Below, piece after piece: positions 22,521 to 31,992 of a stretch of 64,000 nt of DNA. The notes beneath the pieces were generated by a model. The model was not told where the DNA came from and did not search any database. It was given only the letters and a program-made list of their open reading frames with translations. How positions within the stretch are numbered: position 1 is the first letter of the stretch; each line of letters opens with the position of its first letter. This DNA comes from PALSA-693 sp963729695 (GTDB taxonomy: Bacteria > Actinomycetota > Acidimicrobiia > Acidimicrobiales > Palsa-688): assembly GCA_963729695.1 (NCBI GenBank), contig CAVSOT010000007.1:1116001-1180000 (forward strand), written 5' to 3'. A program made the position numbers and the translations under genes.

Positions 22521-24953
22521 GTGGCGGAGCGTTACACAGGAAGCGCCGTCAGACGGACCGAGGACGCTCGGATTTTGACGGGGCGGGGATGTTACGTCGA
22601 TGATGTTCGCCTGCCGGGCATGGTCCACGCCGCCTTCGTGCGCAGCCCGTTCCCGCACGCCCACATTGTGAATATCGACGTCACCGCGGCACGAGCCGCA
22701 CCGGGGGTGGTGGGGGTCTACACCGCTGCCGACTTGGAGCCGTTCATCAGCCACGGCACGTTCGGCGTCGCGGCCGCGATGGGCGTGACCCGTCCCGCCT
22801 ATACGGCGTTGGCGACCGACAGAGTACGTCTCGTGGGGGATCTGGTGGCGTTGGTGATCGCGGAGACCCGCGGTCTTGGCGAGGACGCGTGTGATCTCGT
22901 CGACGTGGAGTATGAGGAGCTACCCGTCGTGGCGACCGCGGCCCACGCCCTCGATGCGTCTCGCCTCGCGGTTTTCGAGGAGCTTGGCACGAACGTGGCG
23001 GTCGGACCGGAGCTCAACGTCTATGGCGATGTCGAGGGCGTGTTCGCCCGGGCTGATCGGGTGATCCGGGCCAGGTTGCACACCCATCGACAACAGAACG
23101 TGCCGATGGAGTGTCGGGGAAGCGTGACCCGCTTTGACGCGGCAACCGGCGAATTGGCGGCGTGGTCCGCATCCCAGGGCGTCCACATGGTCCGCGTTGG
23201 GCTGGCGGAGCGGCTTGGGATCCCCTTTGAGAAGATTCGCGTGCGCTCCGGCGATGTCGGAGGCTCGTTCGGGCAGAAGGTCGGTGCATCCCGTGAGGAT
23301 GTGGCGTGTGCTGTGGCGGCGATGCTCCTCGACCGGCCGGTGAAATGGATCGAGGACCGCAACGAGAACCTCATGGCGTCGAGCCATGCCCGCGACGACA
23401 CCCTCGAGGTCGAAGCTGCGGTGTCCGACGGCGGCGACCTCTTGGGTCTGAAGGTGGAGATGCTCATCGACACCGGCGCCTACCCCGGGCGGGGAAACTC
23501 GCTCGGGTCGAAGGTCGAGGGACTGATCCCCGGGCCCTACCAGGTTCGCGCCCTGTCGTTCGAGAGCACCGCGATCATCACCAACAAAGCCACGTATGGC
23601 GCCTACCGAGGACCGTGGGCGAGCGAAACATGGGTGCGTGAACGCCTGATGGATCTCATCGCCCGCGAAGTCGGCATGGACCCGATCGAGCTGCGACTGC
23701 GCAACCTGGCTGACGCCGGTGCTGCGCCAGCGACCATGATCACAGGCGTCAGCCTTGCCGGCACGACGACCCGCCAGTCACTCGAACGGATTCGCGACAT
23801 CGTCGACATCCCGGCGTTCCGCCGCCGCCAGGAGGTAGCACGAGCCGAGGGCCGATACCTCGGTCTGGGTGTGGCCACCTTCCTCGAACCTGCACCTGGG
23901 TTCAAACCCCGAGCGGCGCCGCCCGAGCGCATCCGCATGGAGCTGACCGATAGCGGCGCGCTCGTGGTCTATACCGGCCAGATGCCGCACGGACAAGGCC
24001 ACGAAACGACGATCGCGCAAGTCGCCGCGGACGAGGTCGGTGTTCGTTTCGAAGACGTCAAGGTCGTCGTGGGAGACTCTGCCGTCGTGCCGCCGGGGCT
24101 CACCGGGGGCAGTCGGGCCGCACCGATGGCGGGCGGCGCTGCGCTCACCGCCGGACGAGCCCTACGCGTCAAGCTGCTCCAGGTCGCCAGTCACCTCTTC
24201 GAGGCGAGCGTCGACGACCTCGAGATAGGGCGAGGCGTCGTGTCGGTGCGCGGCGTTCCTGGCCGCCCTATGCAGCTGGCCCAGGTCGTCACCGCGGCCC
24301 GCCAGCCCCGCGCTCTGCCCCGAGAAATCGATACGAACCTCCAGGTCGATCTGGCCTACGACGGCGGGACAGGCGGGTGGTCAGGTGGAACGCACTGCGC
24401 GATCGTCGAGGTCGACCTCGAAACCGGCTTCGTCCGGTTCGATCGTTACCTGGTCGTCGAGGACTGCGGCGTGCTCATCAACCCCGCCATCGTCGAGGGG
24501 CAGATCCGGGGCGGCGTCGCCCAAGGGATCGGCGCCGTCCTCCTCGAACGCGCCACCTACGACGAAGATGGCCAATACTTGGCGGGGACGTTCATGGACT
24601 ATCTCCTCCCGACGGCAACCGACATCCCCCGAGTCGAGATCCACCACCTCGAAACCAACCCACTCGATCCTGACGTCAACTTCCGAGGAGTCGGTGAAGG
24701 AGGGATGATCGTTGCCCCCGTCACCGTGGTCAATGCCATCGAGGACGCGCTGAGCCCTCTCGGCGTACAGATCCTCGAACAACACCTCCCGCCCGCGCGA
24801 TCCTTGAACTGGCAGGCGTCATCCCCGCCTCGTGACGGGAGCGGTGGCTCGGGAGAAGTAACGGGTAGCTCGCGTGCGTCGAGTATCACCCTCCCCCAGG
24901 GGGAGATACCAGCCGCGATTTCGGTATTGCTCCTCCGGTGGAGGGAGGCCTGA
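22521..24953 (+). CDS. Xanthine dehydrogenase/CO dehydrogenase-family molybdopterin-binding subunit with frameshifted C-terminus
   Basis: The molybdenum catalytic subunit of an aerobic CODH/xanthine oxidase-type enzyme. Landmarks: RRTEDARILTGRGCYVDDVR at the N-terminus, VRSGDVGGSFGQKVGASRED, the active-site-loop region TYGAYRGPW (not the AYRCSFR loop of true CO dehydrogenase), MPHGQGHETT, and the catalytic glutamate in GVGEGGMIVAPVTVVNAIED. GTG 22521 follows TAGGAG at good spacing. The frame as read runs to 24953, but after HLPPAR the next frame gives ILELAGVIPAS and a stop at 24833-24835, a normal family ending. A single base is therefore probably missing near 24800, and the last 50 residues are spurious. 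No iron-sulfur or FAD subunit gene adjoins it. Confidence 0.87.
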   Translation: MAERYTGSAVRRTEDARILTGRGCYVDDVRLPGMVHAAFVRSPFPHAHIVNIDVTAARAAPGVVGVYTAADLEPFISHGTFGVAAAMGVTRPAYTALATDRVRLVGDLVALVIAETRGLGEDACDLVDVEYEELPVVATAAHALDASRLAVFEELGTNVAVGPELNVYGDVEGVFARADRVIRARLHTHRQQNVPMECRGSVTRFDAATGELAAWSASQGVHMVRVGLAERLGIPFEKIRVRSGDVGGSFGQKVGASREDVACAVAAMLLDRPVKWIEDRNENLMASSHARDDTLEVEAAVSDGGDLLGLKVEMLIDTGAYPGRGNSLGSKVEGLIPGPYQVRALSFESTAIITNKATYGAYRGPWASETWVRERLMDLIAREVGMDPIELRLRNLADAGAAPATMITGVSLAGTTTRQSLERIRDIVDIPAFRRRQEVARAEGRYLGLGVATFLEPAPGFKPRAAPPERIRMELTDSGALVVYTGQMPHGQGHETTIAQVAADEVGVRFEDVKVVVGDSAVVPPGLTGGSRAAPMAGGAALTAGRALRVKLLQVASHLFEASVDDLEIGRGVVSVRGVPGRPMQLAQVVTAARQPRALPREIDTNLQVDLAYDGGTGGWSGGTHCAIVEVDLETGFVRFDRYLVVEDCGVLINPAIVEGQIRGGVAQGIGAVLLERATYDEDGQYLAGTFMDYLLPTATDIPRVEIHHLETNPLDPDVNFRGVGEGGMIVAPVTVVNAIEDALSPLGVQILEQHLPPARSLNWQASSPPRDGSGGSGEVTGSSRASSITLPQGEIPAAISVLLLRWREA
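24891..24905 (+). terminator. Hairpin after the natural end of the molybdopterin-subunit gene
   Basis: CTCCCCCAGGGGGAG is a perfect dyad 56 bases after the stop codon expected for the unshifted frame. No T-run follows, so it would be a weak or actinobacterial-style terminator. Its position outside the expected gene supports the frameshift reading. Confidence 0.4.
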
Positions 24954-25001
24954 GACTGGATTCCGTGGGTCGGATGACCCCATGCAGAAAGGATCCAGAC
25001 C

Positions 25002-25373
25002 ATGGCTGCCGAGCTTCCTCCCGTCATCGCCGATCACGTTGCCTCAATCAACGCCGCCGACATCGACGCATTGATCGCCACGTTTGCTGCCGACGCCGTC
25101 TACTTCAGCACTCGTGCCGAGGCCCACGGCATCGGGGCCGTCCGATCCGTACTCATGAAGGAATACATCGACGACCGCGTCACTCTGGAGATTCGTGACG
25201 TAGTCGACCACCACGGCGACTTCATCGTGCGGGCCAAGTACGACGGCACCTATGACAAGACCAACCTGCCTGATCCCCTGATTATGACGACCTATTACTC
25301 CCTGCGAGACGGGCAGATTATCTCGCTGGCCGTCATCTTCACTCCGCCCACTGGTGAAGACTACAGGCCATGA
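25002..25373 (+). CDS. SnoaL-like/NTF2-fold protein
   Basis: A 123-residue protein with the nuclear transport factor 2-like pattern: DHVASINAADIDALIATFAA, DAVYFSTRAEAHGIGAVRSV, then VDHHGDFIVRAKYDGTYDKT, MTTYYSLRDGQIISLAVIFT. The ATG follows AAAGGATCC at acceptable spacing. Such domains act as polyketide cyclases, isomerases, epoxide hydrolases or simple ligand binders; no diagnostic catalytic residues can be assigned. It follows the molybdopterin-subunit gene on the same strand, with a hairpin between them, so co-transcription is uncertain. Confidence 0.75.
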   Translation: MAAELPPVIADHVASINAADIDALIATFAADAVYFSTRAEAHGIGAVRSVLMKEYIDDRVTLEIRDVVDHHGDFIVRAKYDGTYDKTNLPDPLIMTTYYSLRDGQIISLAVIFTPPTGEDYRP

Positions 25374-25436
25374 CCGATCCTGGCGGCGCGTGGTAGTTGG
25401 GCGGTCACGGGGTGAACGTCCGTCTGTCGGTAAAAC

Positions 25437-26093
25437 TCAGCGGACTCCGGCGGCCGGGTCGGTATCAGCGCTCTCCTCGTCGACGTCGGCTCGCACTGTC
25501 TCCCGCAGGTGGGCCACCCAGCTGGTCGAGGACGAGCCCGTCATGATGATGATCCCGGTGTTGGCTAGCGATTGTTCCCGCACGTAGCTGGCCGGGAGGT
25601 TGACCGCGCGCGACGCCGCCCACACCCGGATGGCGCCACCGTGGCTGACCAGTACGGCCGTCCCGTCGCCGACCCGGCCTTCGGTCTCCGCCACGACCGC
25701 GTCGAACTCGGCGAGCATGTGGGCGCCGTCTCGCGGGCTCCCGGGCATTTGCACGGCTTCGGCTCCAACAGCCCAGGCGAACATCGTGTCGCGGTAGATA
25801 TTTACCGCCGCGTCGGTAGCGGGGCCTTCCAGCGCGCCGGCAGGGATCTCGCGTATGCCGGCCCGTACGAGCACCTCAACCCCGTGGTCGGCCGCTACCG
25901 GCGCGGCTGTCTGCTGGGTGCGGATGAGGGTCGAAGCCACGATCGCTTCAACCTTCTCGCCGGACAGCGTGTCAACCAGAGCGAGCGCCTGCTGTTGACC
26001 GATCTCGCTGAGCCCCGGACCCGGAACATTGGTATCGAGCAGGTGGAGCACGTTCGAAGGTGTCTGTCCGTGACGGACGAGGAGCAGTCGCAC
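25437..26093 (-). CDS. Histidine phosphatase family protein
   Basis: A phosphoglycerate mutase-like phosphatase of about 218 residues. The catalytic motif is LLLVRHGQTPSN near the N-terminus, and the second catalytic histidine is in VLVSHGGAIRVWA. The conserved LSEIGQQQALAL and ASTLIRTQQTAAP complete the family pattern. The frame extends to an ATG at 26249, but 50 upstream residues are Arg/Pro-rich and unlike the family, so I prefer GTG 26093, placing the RHG motif at residue 8 as usual. Substrates range from sugar phosphates to acid-resistance or cobalamin intermediates; no neighbour helps decide. Confidence 0.82.
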   Translation of the reverse strand: MRLLLVRHGQTPSNVLHLLDTNVPGPGLSEIGQQQALALVDTLSGEKVEAIVASTLIRTQQTAAPVAADHGVEVLVRAGIREIPAGALEGPATDAAVNIYRDTMFAWAVGAEAVQMPGSPRDGAHMLAEFDAVVAETEGRVGDGTAVLVSHGGAIRVWAASRAVNLPASYVREQSLANTGIIIMTGSSSTSWVAHLRETVRADVDEESADTDPAAGVR

Positions 26094-26323
26094 GCCTGCG
26101 AGTATGGCCGACCTGCGACCATCCTCCAACCGGCCGCCGGTGGCCGCTCGCGGATTATTTGGCTGGAATCCCAACTGGATCCCCCTAAGAGAAGGGAACG
26201 CCTCACAGATCGCAGAATCGGTGAGAGGATCGTGGTCCCGGTTGGGCAAAGGGTGGAGCCCCGGCCTCTATCGTCGTCGTGAGTTGGGCCGAGGTTGCAT
26301 TGAAGACGAGGAGGGAGAATGAC

Positions 26324-26698
26324 ATGACCGACGCTGAGGGTATGGCGCAGTGGAACGTGGCCGAGTGGCAAGGCAAGATGCTCTTCGATCGCGATGGCGA
26401 GAAGATCGGCAAGTTGCAGGACGTCTACGTTGATGTGGAGACCGACGAGCCGCAGTTCGCCACCGTGAAAGAGGGCTTCATCGGCCGCCACCTGACGTTC
26501 GTGCCGCTGGGCGGGATACAGATCAGCCCGGATGGGCTGCAGGTGGCAGTAACCAAAGAGCAGGTTCGGTCTGCGCCCAACATCGAGTTGCAGGGCGACG
26601 AGCTCTCGCAGGCCGACGAGTCGACGCTGTATCACCACTTCGAGTTGAACTACACGGCCATCAATACAGAGAGTGGCCGTCGTCTGGCTCGCCGTTGA
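26324..26698 (+). CDS. PRC-barrel domain protein
   Basis: A 124-residue protein. The PRC-barrel covers about residues 12-85: WQGKMLFDRDGEKIGKLQDV, then ETDEPQFATVKEGFIGRHLT and FVPLGGIQISPDGLQVAVTK. The C-terminal part contains SQADESTLYHHFELNY, a frequent tail in actinobacterial PRC-barrel stress proteins. The start at ATG 26324 follows GGAGGGAGAATGAC; an earlier in-frame ATG lacks such a site. PRC-barrels occur in photosynthetic reaction-centre H subunits and in RimM; these short stand-alone versions are often desiccation or osmotic-stress associated, a role that is inferred here. Confidence 0.88.
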   Translation: MTDAEGMAQWNVAEWQGKMLFDRDGEKIGKLQDVYVDVETDEPQFATVKEGFIGRHLTFVPLGGIQISPDGLQVAVTKEQVRSAPNIELQGDELSQADESTLYHHFELNYTAINTESGRRLARR

Positions 26699-26874
26699 GT
26701 CCTCGGCGGGGCCCCAAGCCTGCGGCACGGGGCAGGCGGGTGTTCGTGACCCAAGGCCGGCTGGCCCCGCACCGAGCGCTCCTCATCTGCAGCGTCACCC
26801 GAGCACGAACCGCAACCCGCGGGGCAATTCAGACGGGTCTGGGCGTGGAGGACTTGCAGGGAGCGTAGGAATTC

Positions 26875-28665
26875 TTAGTCTGCCAGAAAGCCTCCCGACT
26901 GGTGTTCCCACAATGTCCTGTACGTGCCGACCCGGCCGGCGAGGAGCAGCTCGCGGTGGGTGCCGGTCTCAACGATCCGGCCGTCCTCGACGACGATGAT
27001 GCGGTCCAGGTGGGCGATGGTTGACAGGCGGTGGGCGACGACCAGCGATGTCGAGCCGGACATGAGCCGCCACAGCGCTTCTTGGACGTACTTCTCGGAC
27101 TCGGAATCGAGCGAGCTGGTGGCCTCGTCGAGGATCAGTACCGGTGCGTTCTTGAGCATGGCTTGGGCAATGGCGACCCGCTGACGTTGGCCCCCGGAGA
27201 GCTTCAGCCCCCGCTCGCCAACGACGGTGTCATATCCGTCGGGCAGGTCCTTGACAAACTGGTCCACGAAGGCCGCGGCGGCGACCTGTCGTATTCGGCC
27301 GAGGTCGGGCGGGCCCGGCTGGCCGTACCAGATGTTGTCGGCGATGCTCCTGTGCAGCATCTGCGGGTCCTGGGGCACATAGGAGACGGCCCGGCGGACG
27401 CTCGACTGCGTGCATTGCGCGATGTCCTGCCCGTCGATGAGGACGCGCCCGGCGTCGAGGTCCATGAGGCGAAGTACCAGGCGGGTCAGCGTGGACTTCC
27501 CGCTGCCCGACGGGCCGACCACGCCGACGTGCTCGCCCGGGCGCAGCTCCAGGTCGAAGTCGCGGAGCAGCGGCTGATCCGGGCGGTACGAGAAGCGGAC
27601 GCGCTCGAAGCGGACTGCCCCGACCGTGACCGCCAGGTCGGGAGCTCCCGGTTGGTCGACGACTTCGGGCGGCGTGGAAACCAGGTGGACCAGCTTCCCA
27701 GCCCGTCCGAGCCCACGGACCAGGTTGCGGATTTCCTGAAAACTGGTGAGCAGCTCGCTCGACACCGTCGACGCGTAGAAGAGCACGAGGTACACCACCC
27801 CCGCCTTGATGTTGCCGTTGACGGCGAGAAGTATCCCCACGAACAACGCCGCCCAGGTCATGGCGGAGATGGTTCCGCCCATCCATACCCGGGTGACCGT
27901 GAAGGTCCGCCGGGCGCGCAGGTCGGCGGCGACCACTGCGTCGAGGAGCTCCCGAACCCGGTCTGACTCCGCGGCCTCTCCCGCACCGACCAGCACGGTG
28001 GAAATGTTGCGGATCACGTCCGCCGCCGTGCCTTCGGCCCGGCTGTGCGCCCGCGAGAACTCCCGGGAAGCCTCCGTCACCGGTCTCGACCGCAGGACCA
28101 CGACCCAGGCGAACGCGACCGTCAAGACCACCAGTACCACCGACACGGGCCACGCCACCACGGCCAGCACCGCTATCGCGGACAGAACGATCACGACGAT
28201 CCGCAGAATGCTCCACTCCAGGGTGTCGATTCCGTCCACCAAGGCCCACGCGAACGCACTGAGCGCCGACGCCACCTCCCCGGACGGGTGATCGACGTGC
28301 CATCGGTAGCCCAGATCGAGGAGGCGCTCGAAACTGCGATGGATGCCGTTAGTGAAGGTCTTCAAAGACCCTTCCCACTCCATCCACCCAGTCATCCTCA
28401 TCAGGACCTGCCCGAGGACGAGCAGAACTGCGTAGGCGACGATCAGCGGGCCGAACTCGGCCGACATCGACTCCCCTTGACGCAGGGTCGCGATGCGGTC
28501 AAGGACTGCGGCGAACACCAGCGGGGATGCGACGTCCTGGACCACGACCGCCAGCACGAGCGTCACTGCCGCTCCGATCAAAAGCCGACGATAGGGTTGC
28601 GCGAGCTGGGCGCAGTACGCGATGGTCTCCCTCGTCGAGGCGGCCTCGCCGTGGCCGTCGTCCAC
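26875..28665 (-). CDS. ABC exporter, fused permease and ATPase (half-transporter)
   Basis: A 596-residue type IV ABC half-transporter. The N-terminal transmembrane domain spans about 25-315 with six predicted helices (for example LLIGAAVTLVLAVVVQDVAS and RIVVIVLSAIAVLAVVAWPV). The nucleotide-binding domain has Walker A GPSGSGKST (384-392), the Q-loop at YVPQDPQ, the signature LSGGQRQRVAIAQAML (489-504), Walker B LILDEATSSLD and the H-loop VVAHRLSTI. It would work as a homodimer or with another half. Substrates include lipids, drugs or peptides and cannot be determined. The neighbouring reverse-strand gene upstream is a Rieske oxygenase, 221 bases away. Confidence 0.93.
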   Translation of the reverse strand: MDDGHGEAASTRETIAYCAQLAQPYRRLLIGAAVTLVLAVVVQDVASPLVFAAVLDRIATLRQGESMSAEFGPLIVAYAVLLVLGQVLMRMTGWMEWEGSLKTFTNGIHRSFERLLDLGYRWHVDHPSGEVASALSAFAWALVDGIDTLEWSILRIVVIVLSAIAVLAVVAWPVSVVLVVLTVAFAWVVVLRSRPVTEASREFSRAHSRAEGTAADVIRNISTVLVGAGEAAESDRVRELLDAVVAADLRARRTFTVTRVWMGGTISAMTWAALFVGILLAVNGNIKAGVVYLVLFYASTVSSELLTSFQEIRNLVRGLGRAGKLVHLVSTPPEVVDQPGAPDLAVTVGAVRFERVRFSYRPDQPLLRDFDLELRPGEHVGVVGPSGSGKSTLTRLVLRLMDLDAGRVLIDGQDIAQCTQSSVRRAVSYVPQDPQMLHRSIADNIWYGQPGPPDLGRIRQVAAAAFVDQFVKDLPDGYDTVVGERGLKLSGGQRQRVAIAQAMLKNAPVLILDEATSSLDSESEKYVQEALWRLMSGSTSLVVAHRLSTIAHLDRIIVVEDGRIVETGTHRELLLAGRVGTYRTLWEHQSGGFLAD

Positions 28666-28886
28666 GTCAACTCCTCGGTCGTCGCCAGCAGCGCCGTTGC
28701 CCCTGGCCCTCGATTATTGCTCAACGCTTCCGCCGAGGGCCAATTGATTAACTGCCGGTGCCCCCGCCGAGTGCCGGTCTACGTCCTCAAGATCGCCGGC
28801 CAGAAAGAGAAGAAGTGCTACTCGACAACCTCGATCTCGTCGACCACCACCCAACTTCAACCTGCTCGTATTTGGCCCCAGGACGG

Positions 28887-30116
28887 CTAATCGACCGTCT
28901 CGCAGATCTCGGCCGACCCTTGATCGAGGGCGGACCGGAAGGCCCGGTGTAAGTGTTGGGGTGCGGGTTCGTTGCGGCCGAAGACCACAGCCTTGAGGAA
29001 CCCGGTTCGCAAACCCGGTTCGGTCCGGCCCGCGACCCAGAAGTCCTCGCCGTCGTTCACCGTTTCGCATATCCACGGGGCCATGTCCACTGCCTTGGAG
29101 TGCTCCTCGTCCGACAGGCCGGGGCGGAGGTAGGCGGTGTGGATCACCTCGCATGACATCTCGTCGACGGGGTGTATCTGCCATAGCTCGATATGCCTGG
29201 CGTCGAAGGACACGCAGGTGTTCGGGAAGAGCTGGTACTGGAGGCTGATGTGCTGCGACACGTCCTCCCACTTCTCCTCGGGTGTTTGGCGCAACGCGTC
29301 GATGGTGCGGATTGCCGTCGCGTTGCGCAGGTGGGGTCCAAACGGGTTGAAGGTGAGGACCCCTCCGTACGCGTACTGAGCGAGGGTGGTTCTGTGTAGG
29401 TGATTGAAGTGGTAGTTCTCCCGGAAGGTGTCGAGCGCAACCTTCCAGTTGGCGCCGACGTGGTGGACGTGGGGTTCTCGGAATGGTTCCCAGCTGGCGA
29501 AGTCCAACGTTGCCAACTCGTCGGCGAGACCGGGGCCAAGGTAGCCTCTGACGTCCAGTGGTGGACCGGGCCGGAGCCGGCCGATGATGAGCCCACACCC
29601 TTCGGCCACGGGTAGCTCGACCAGGCCCTTGTTCTCGCGGCACATGCCTTCGAAAGCCTCACCTGTGGGAACCCCGACCAGCTTCCCTGCCAGGTCGTAG
29701 ACCCAGGCATGGAAGGGGCAGGTGAAACGCCGGGCTTTGCCGGCGCCGTCCACGACCCGGACGCCCCGATGAGAGCACACGTTCCCGAAGGCATGTACCT
29801 GGCCGTCGGCGTCCCTGGTCACTAGCACTGGCGTGCCGCACACGTCGACCGTCCGGTAGGTTGCCGGCCCGGGCAGCGCCCCAGAGAGGCAGAGGACGAG
29901 AGGGGACCCGAGGAAGAGGATCTTCAGTTCTTCGTCGAGGTGGGCTCGAGACGTGTATGCCTCTGCCGCAACTTCCAGGACTTCTTCGGCCATGTCGGTC
30001 GTGTTGTGTTCCAGATGGTCCAGGAGCCGACGGACCAGATCGTGCTCAAGCGCTTCCCTGTCCACCCGGCTCCCTTGTCCCGAAGTTCGAAACAGAGTAT
30101 CTCTCCTCACTGTCAC
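28887..30116 (-). CDS. Rieske-type aromatic ring-hydroxylating oxygenase, alpha subunit
   Basis: A 409-residue terminal oxygenase. The Rieske [2Fe-2S] ligands are Cys114/His116 (CSHRG) and Cys133/His136 (CPFHAW). The mononuclear iron site is in NYHFNHLHRTTL (His236 and His241), with the C-terminal aspartate downstream. These enzymes dihydroxylate, hydroxylate or demethylate organic substrates using electrons from a ferredoxin/reductase. No beta subunit, ferredoxin or reductase gene is adjacent, so it is probably a homotrimeric alpha-only type using a shared electron chain. An extra 60-70 residues precede the Rieske domain, which otherwise begins around residue 70; the start may be internal. 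Confidence 0.9.
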   Translation of the reverse strand: MTVRRDTLFRTSGQGSRVDREALEHDLVRRLLDHLEHNTTDMAEEVLEVAAEAYTSRAHLDEELKILFLGSPLVLCLSGALPGPATYRTVDVCGTPVLVTRDADGQVHAFGNVCSHRGVRVVDGAGKARRFTCPFHAWVYDLAGKLVGVPTGEAFEGMCRENKGLVELPVAEGCGLIIGRLRPGPPLDVRGYLGPGLADELATLDFASWEPFREPHVHHVGANWKVALDTFRENYHFNHLHRTTLAQYAYGGVLTFNPFGPHLRNATAIRTIDALRQTPEEKWEDVSQHISLQYQLFPNTCVSFDARHIELWQIHPVDEMSCEVIHTAYLRPGLSDEEHSKAVDMAPWICETVNDGEDFWVAGRTEPGLRTGFLKAVVFGRNEPAPQHLHRAFRSALDQGSAEICETVD

Positions 30117-30304
30117 CCTACTTCACGGGCCGCCGGTGGGACCAGCGGCGGCCCGACCTACTCGACCACCATTGGGGGGTTAGGGGCAGTCTTTAGTGGG
30201 GCGGGGTTTCACCGCAGCCTTGATGCGAAGGCACTCTTTTCGTCGGAAGTTCGAGCTCGCCGCGATCGGCACCCTCATCGCCCCAATCTTTCGGAGGCAG
30301 CAAG

Positions 30305-30807
30305 ATGACTGAACCTGCAACCAAACTCGACACCCGCTTCAGCCAGCCCGGATCGTTCGCCACCACTTGGACCGATACACAGCGGGTTGTCGAGAGCGCA
30401 GAACTGTTCTGGATCACGACGGTGCGAGCAGATGGGCGCCCTCATGTCAGCCCCTGGTCGCGGTATGGCTTGACGACGCGCTCTACTTTTCCACCGGCGG
30501 CACGGAACAAAAGGCCCTGAACCTGCGTGCCAACCCGAACGTGATCCTCACCACAGGCTGTGACAACTGGGACCGCGGATTGGACATCGTGGTCGAAGGC
30601 GCGGCTACACAGGTAACCGACGACGCCCTGCTGGCGCGGCTGGCGACCGCGTGGTCGGAGAAGTGGGACGGGCGATGGCACTACGAAGCCCACGGCGGGC
30701 TATACCATCATCCCGAAGGTGGCGACGTCCTCGTCTTCGCAGTCCGCCCGAACAAGATCCTCTCCTTCGGGAAAGGGACGTTCACCCACACCTCGCATCG
30801 CTTCTAA
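30305..30807 (+). pseudogene. Pyridoxamine 5'-phosphate oxidase-like (FDOR) gene with a one-base frameshift
   Basis: From ATG 30305, behind CGGAGGCAGCAAG, the frame reads VVESAELFWITTVRADGRPH and VSP, then loses similarity. The neighbouring frame takes over exactly there with LVAVWLDDALYFSTGGTEQK, then ALNLRANPNVILTTGCDNWD, ending FGKGTFTHTSHRF at 30807. Together they make a 167-residue split-barrel flavin/F420-binding protein of normal length. The shift falls on a CCCC run at 30451-30454, where one more C would restore the frame. It could be a genuine mutation or a homopolymer sequencing error; apart from this the gene looks intact. Confidence 0.8.
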
Positions 30808-31010
30808 GTGCATCTCCCGTGGAGTTACGACCCATTCTGACTGGCGCTTCCGCGTCCCGCCTCCTGTGCGCCCGATCCGTCGGGTTCGGCATTCCTCAGA
30901 CGGCCCTTCTGCCGCTTCAGCGGCCGGACTCAGATGAGTCGTTTTGGTGCTGGACGGCCCGAAGATTCTGCCTGCTGTGATCGGCGACGGTCCTTGACCG
31001 AGGTCGAAGG

Positions 31011-31415
31011 CTAGGAATCGGTCGGGGTGAAACGCTCGACCATCCCGCCTCCGACCTCGGCGGCCAGCCTCAGGAGCCGGTAGCTCTCTTCTTGAGTAAG
31101 GGCGTCATCGGGCGTGCACCCGTAGGCACAGGGCATGGACTCGGTGGCTCCCCATAGTCGGCATATGGTCGGGCGGTCGTCGTAGACGGAGCAGCGTCCT
31201 TCGATCAGGGCCGGGCAGTAGTAGTCCTCTCCCTTTTCCAGAGCAGCTATCGCCTCGGCCATGGGCGGAATGTTGATGCCTTGAGCCAGCAACTTCCCTT
31301 GCTCCTGCCTGGACATCGATATCGGCCCGCACGACTCCAGGCACTGGCCCCGGCAGTCCACTGGCGGGATCTGGCGGTACACGTCGTCCAACGACAGCCT
31401 CCGACGGCGCAGCAT
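31011..31415 (-). CDS. YkgJ-family cysteine cluster protein
   Basis: About 134 residues with the cysteine pattern of the YkgJ/Fe-S oxidoreductase-like zinc/iron-chelating family: VDCRGQCLESCGPISMS near the N-terminus, then YYCPALIEGRCSVYDDRPTI followed by CRLWGATESMPCAYGCTPDD. Eight or more cysteines are spaced to bind a metal ion or cluster. ATG 31415 is chosen because upstream residues (Arg/Leu-rich) run into the promoter of the divergent gene and lack similarity. Function of the family is unknown; metal chelation is inferred from the cysteines. Confidence 0.82.
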   Translation of the reverse strand: MLRRRRLSLDDVYRQIPPVDCRGQCLESCGPISMSRQEQGKLLAQGINIPPMAEAIAALEKGEDYYCPALIEGRCSVYDDRPTICRLWGATESMPCAYGCTPDDALTQEESYRLLRLAAEVGGGMVERFTPTDS

Positions 31416-31527
31416 GAATTCGAGGATAGACGGCTGCGACAGGCTCCAAAGCGGAAGTCGGAGAAGGAGTCCGACGGCCACACGCCGTCGTAAGGTGGGG
31501 CACGAGCCCCAACCAGTGGAGGTGCAA

Positions 31528-31992
31528 GTGGCCGAACCCCCGCAGCCCGCAAACCGCATGATAGTGGCCTATTTCATCGTCTCCGACGATGTCGAGCGCT
31601 CCAGGCGCTTCTACACCGAGGTACTCGGCGGCACGGTGGTCTTCGGTCCAGAGCCGACCAATATCGCACTCGCGAACAGCTTCATTGTCATCAACGCAGG
31701 TGGAGGCCCCACCGACGACAAACCCACAGTCACCCTTGAGACGCCAAGCGATCCCGACCGGGTCAGCAGCTTCCTGAATATCCGGGTCACGGACATCGAC
31801 GCCGTGTACGCCGAATGGAGCGCCCGGGGCGCGCAGTTCCTGACGCCGCCGAAGCCGCACCGATACGAGACCCGTTGCTACATCCGAGATCCCGACGGTT
31901 ACATCATCGAGGTCGGGCAGACCACCGACCCACAGGGAGACTGGTGGCCCGCAGACTGGCCACTGCCCAACCCTGGCGGGCGATCCGAGTGA
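31528..31992 (+). CDS. VOC family (glyoxalase/bleomycin resistance/dioxygenase) protein
   Basis: A 154-residue single-unit vicinal-oxygen-chelate protein. The first module reads IVAYFIVSDDVERSRRFYTE followed by VLGGTVVFGPEP; the second reads LNIRVTDIDAVYAEWSARGA, then ETRCYIRDPDGYIIEVGQTT, with Glu as a typical metal ligand. GTG 31528 lies behind a perfect GGAGGT five bases upstream, better supported than ATG 31558. VOC proteins include glyoxalases, extradiol dioxygenases and antibiotic-binding proteins; a single-unit protein of this size usually dimerises. It is divergent from the YkgJ-type gene. Confidence 0.88.
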   Translation: MAEPPQPANRMIVAYFIVSDDVERSRRFYTEVLGGTVVFGPEPTNIALANSFIVINAGGGPTDDKPTVTLETPSDPDRVSSFLNIRVTDIDAVYAEWSARGAQFLTPPKPHRYETRCYIRDPDGYIIEVGQTTDPQGDWWPADWPLPNPGGRSE

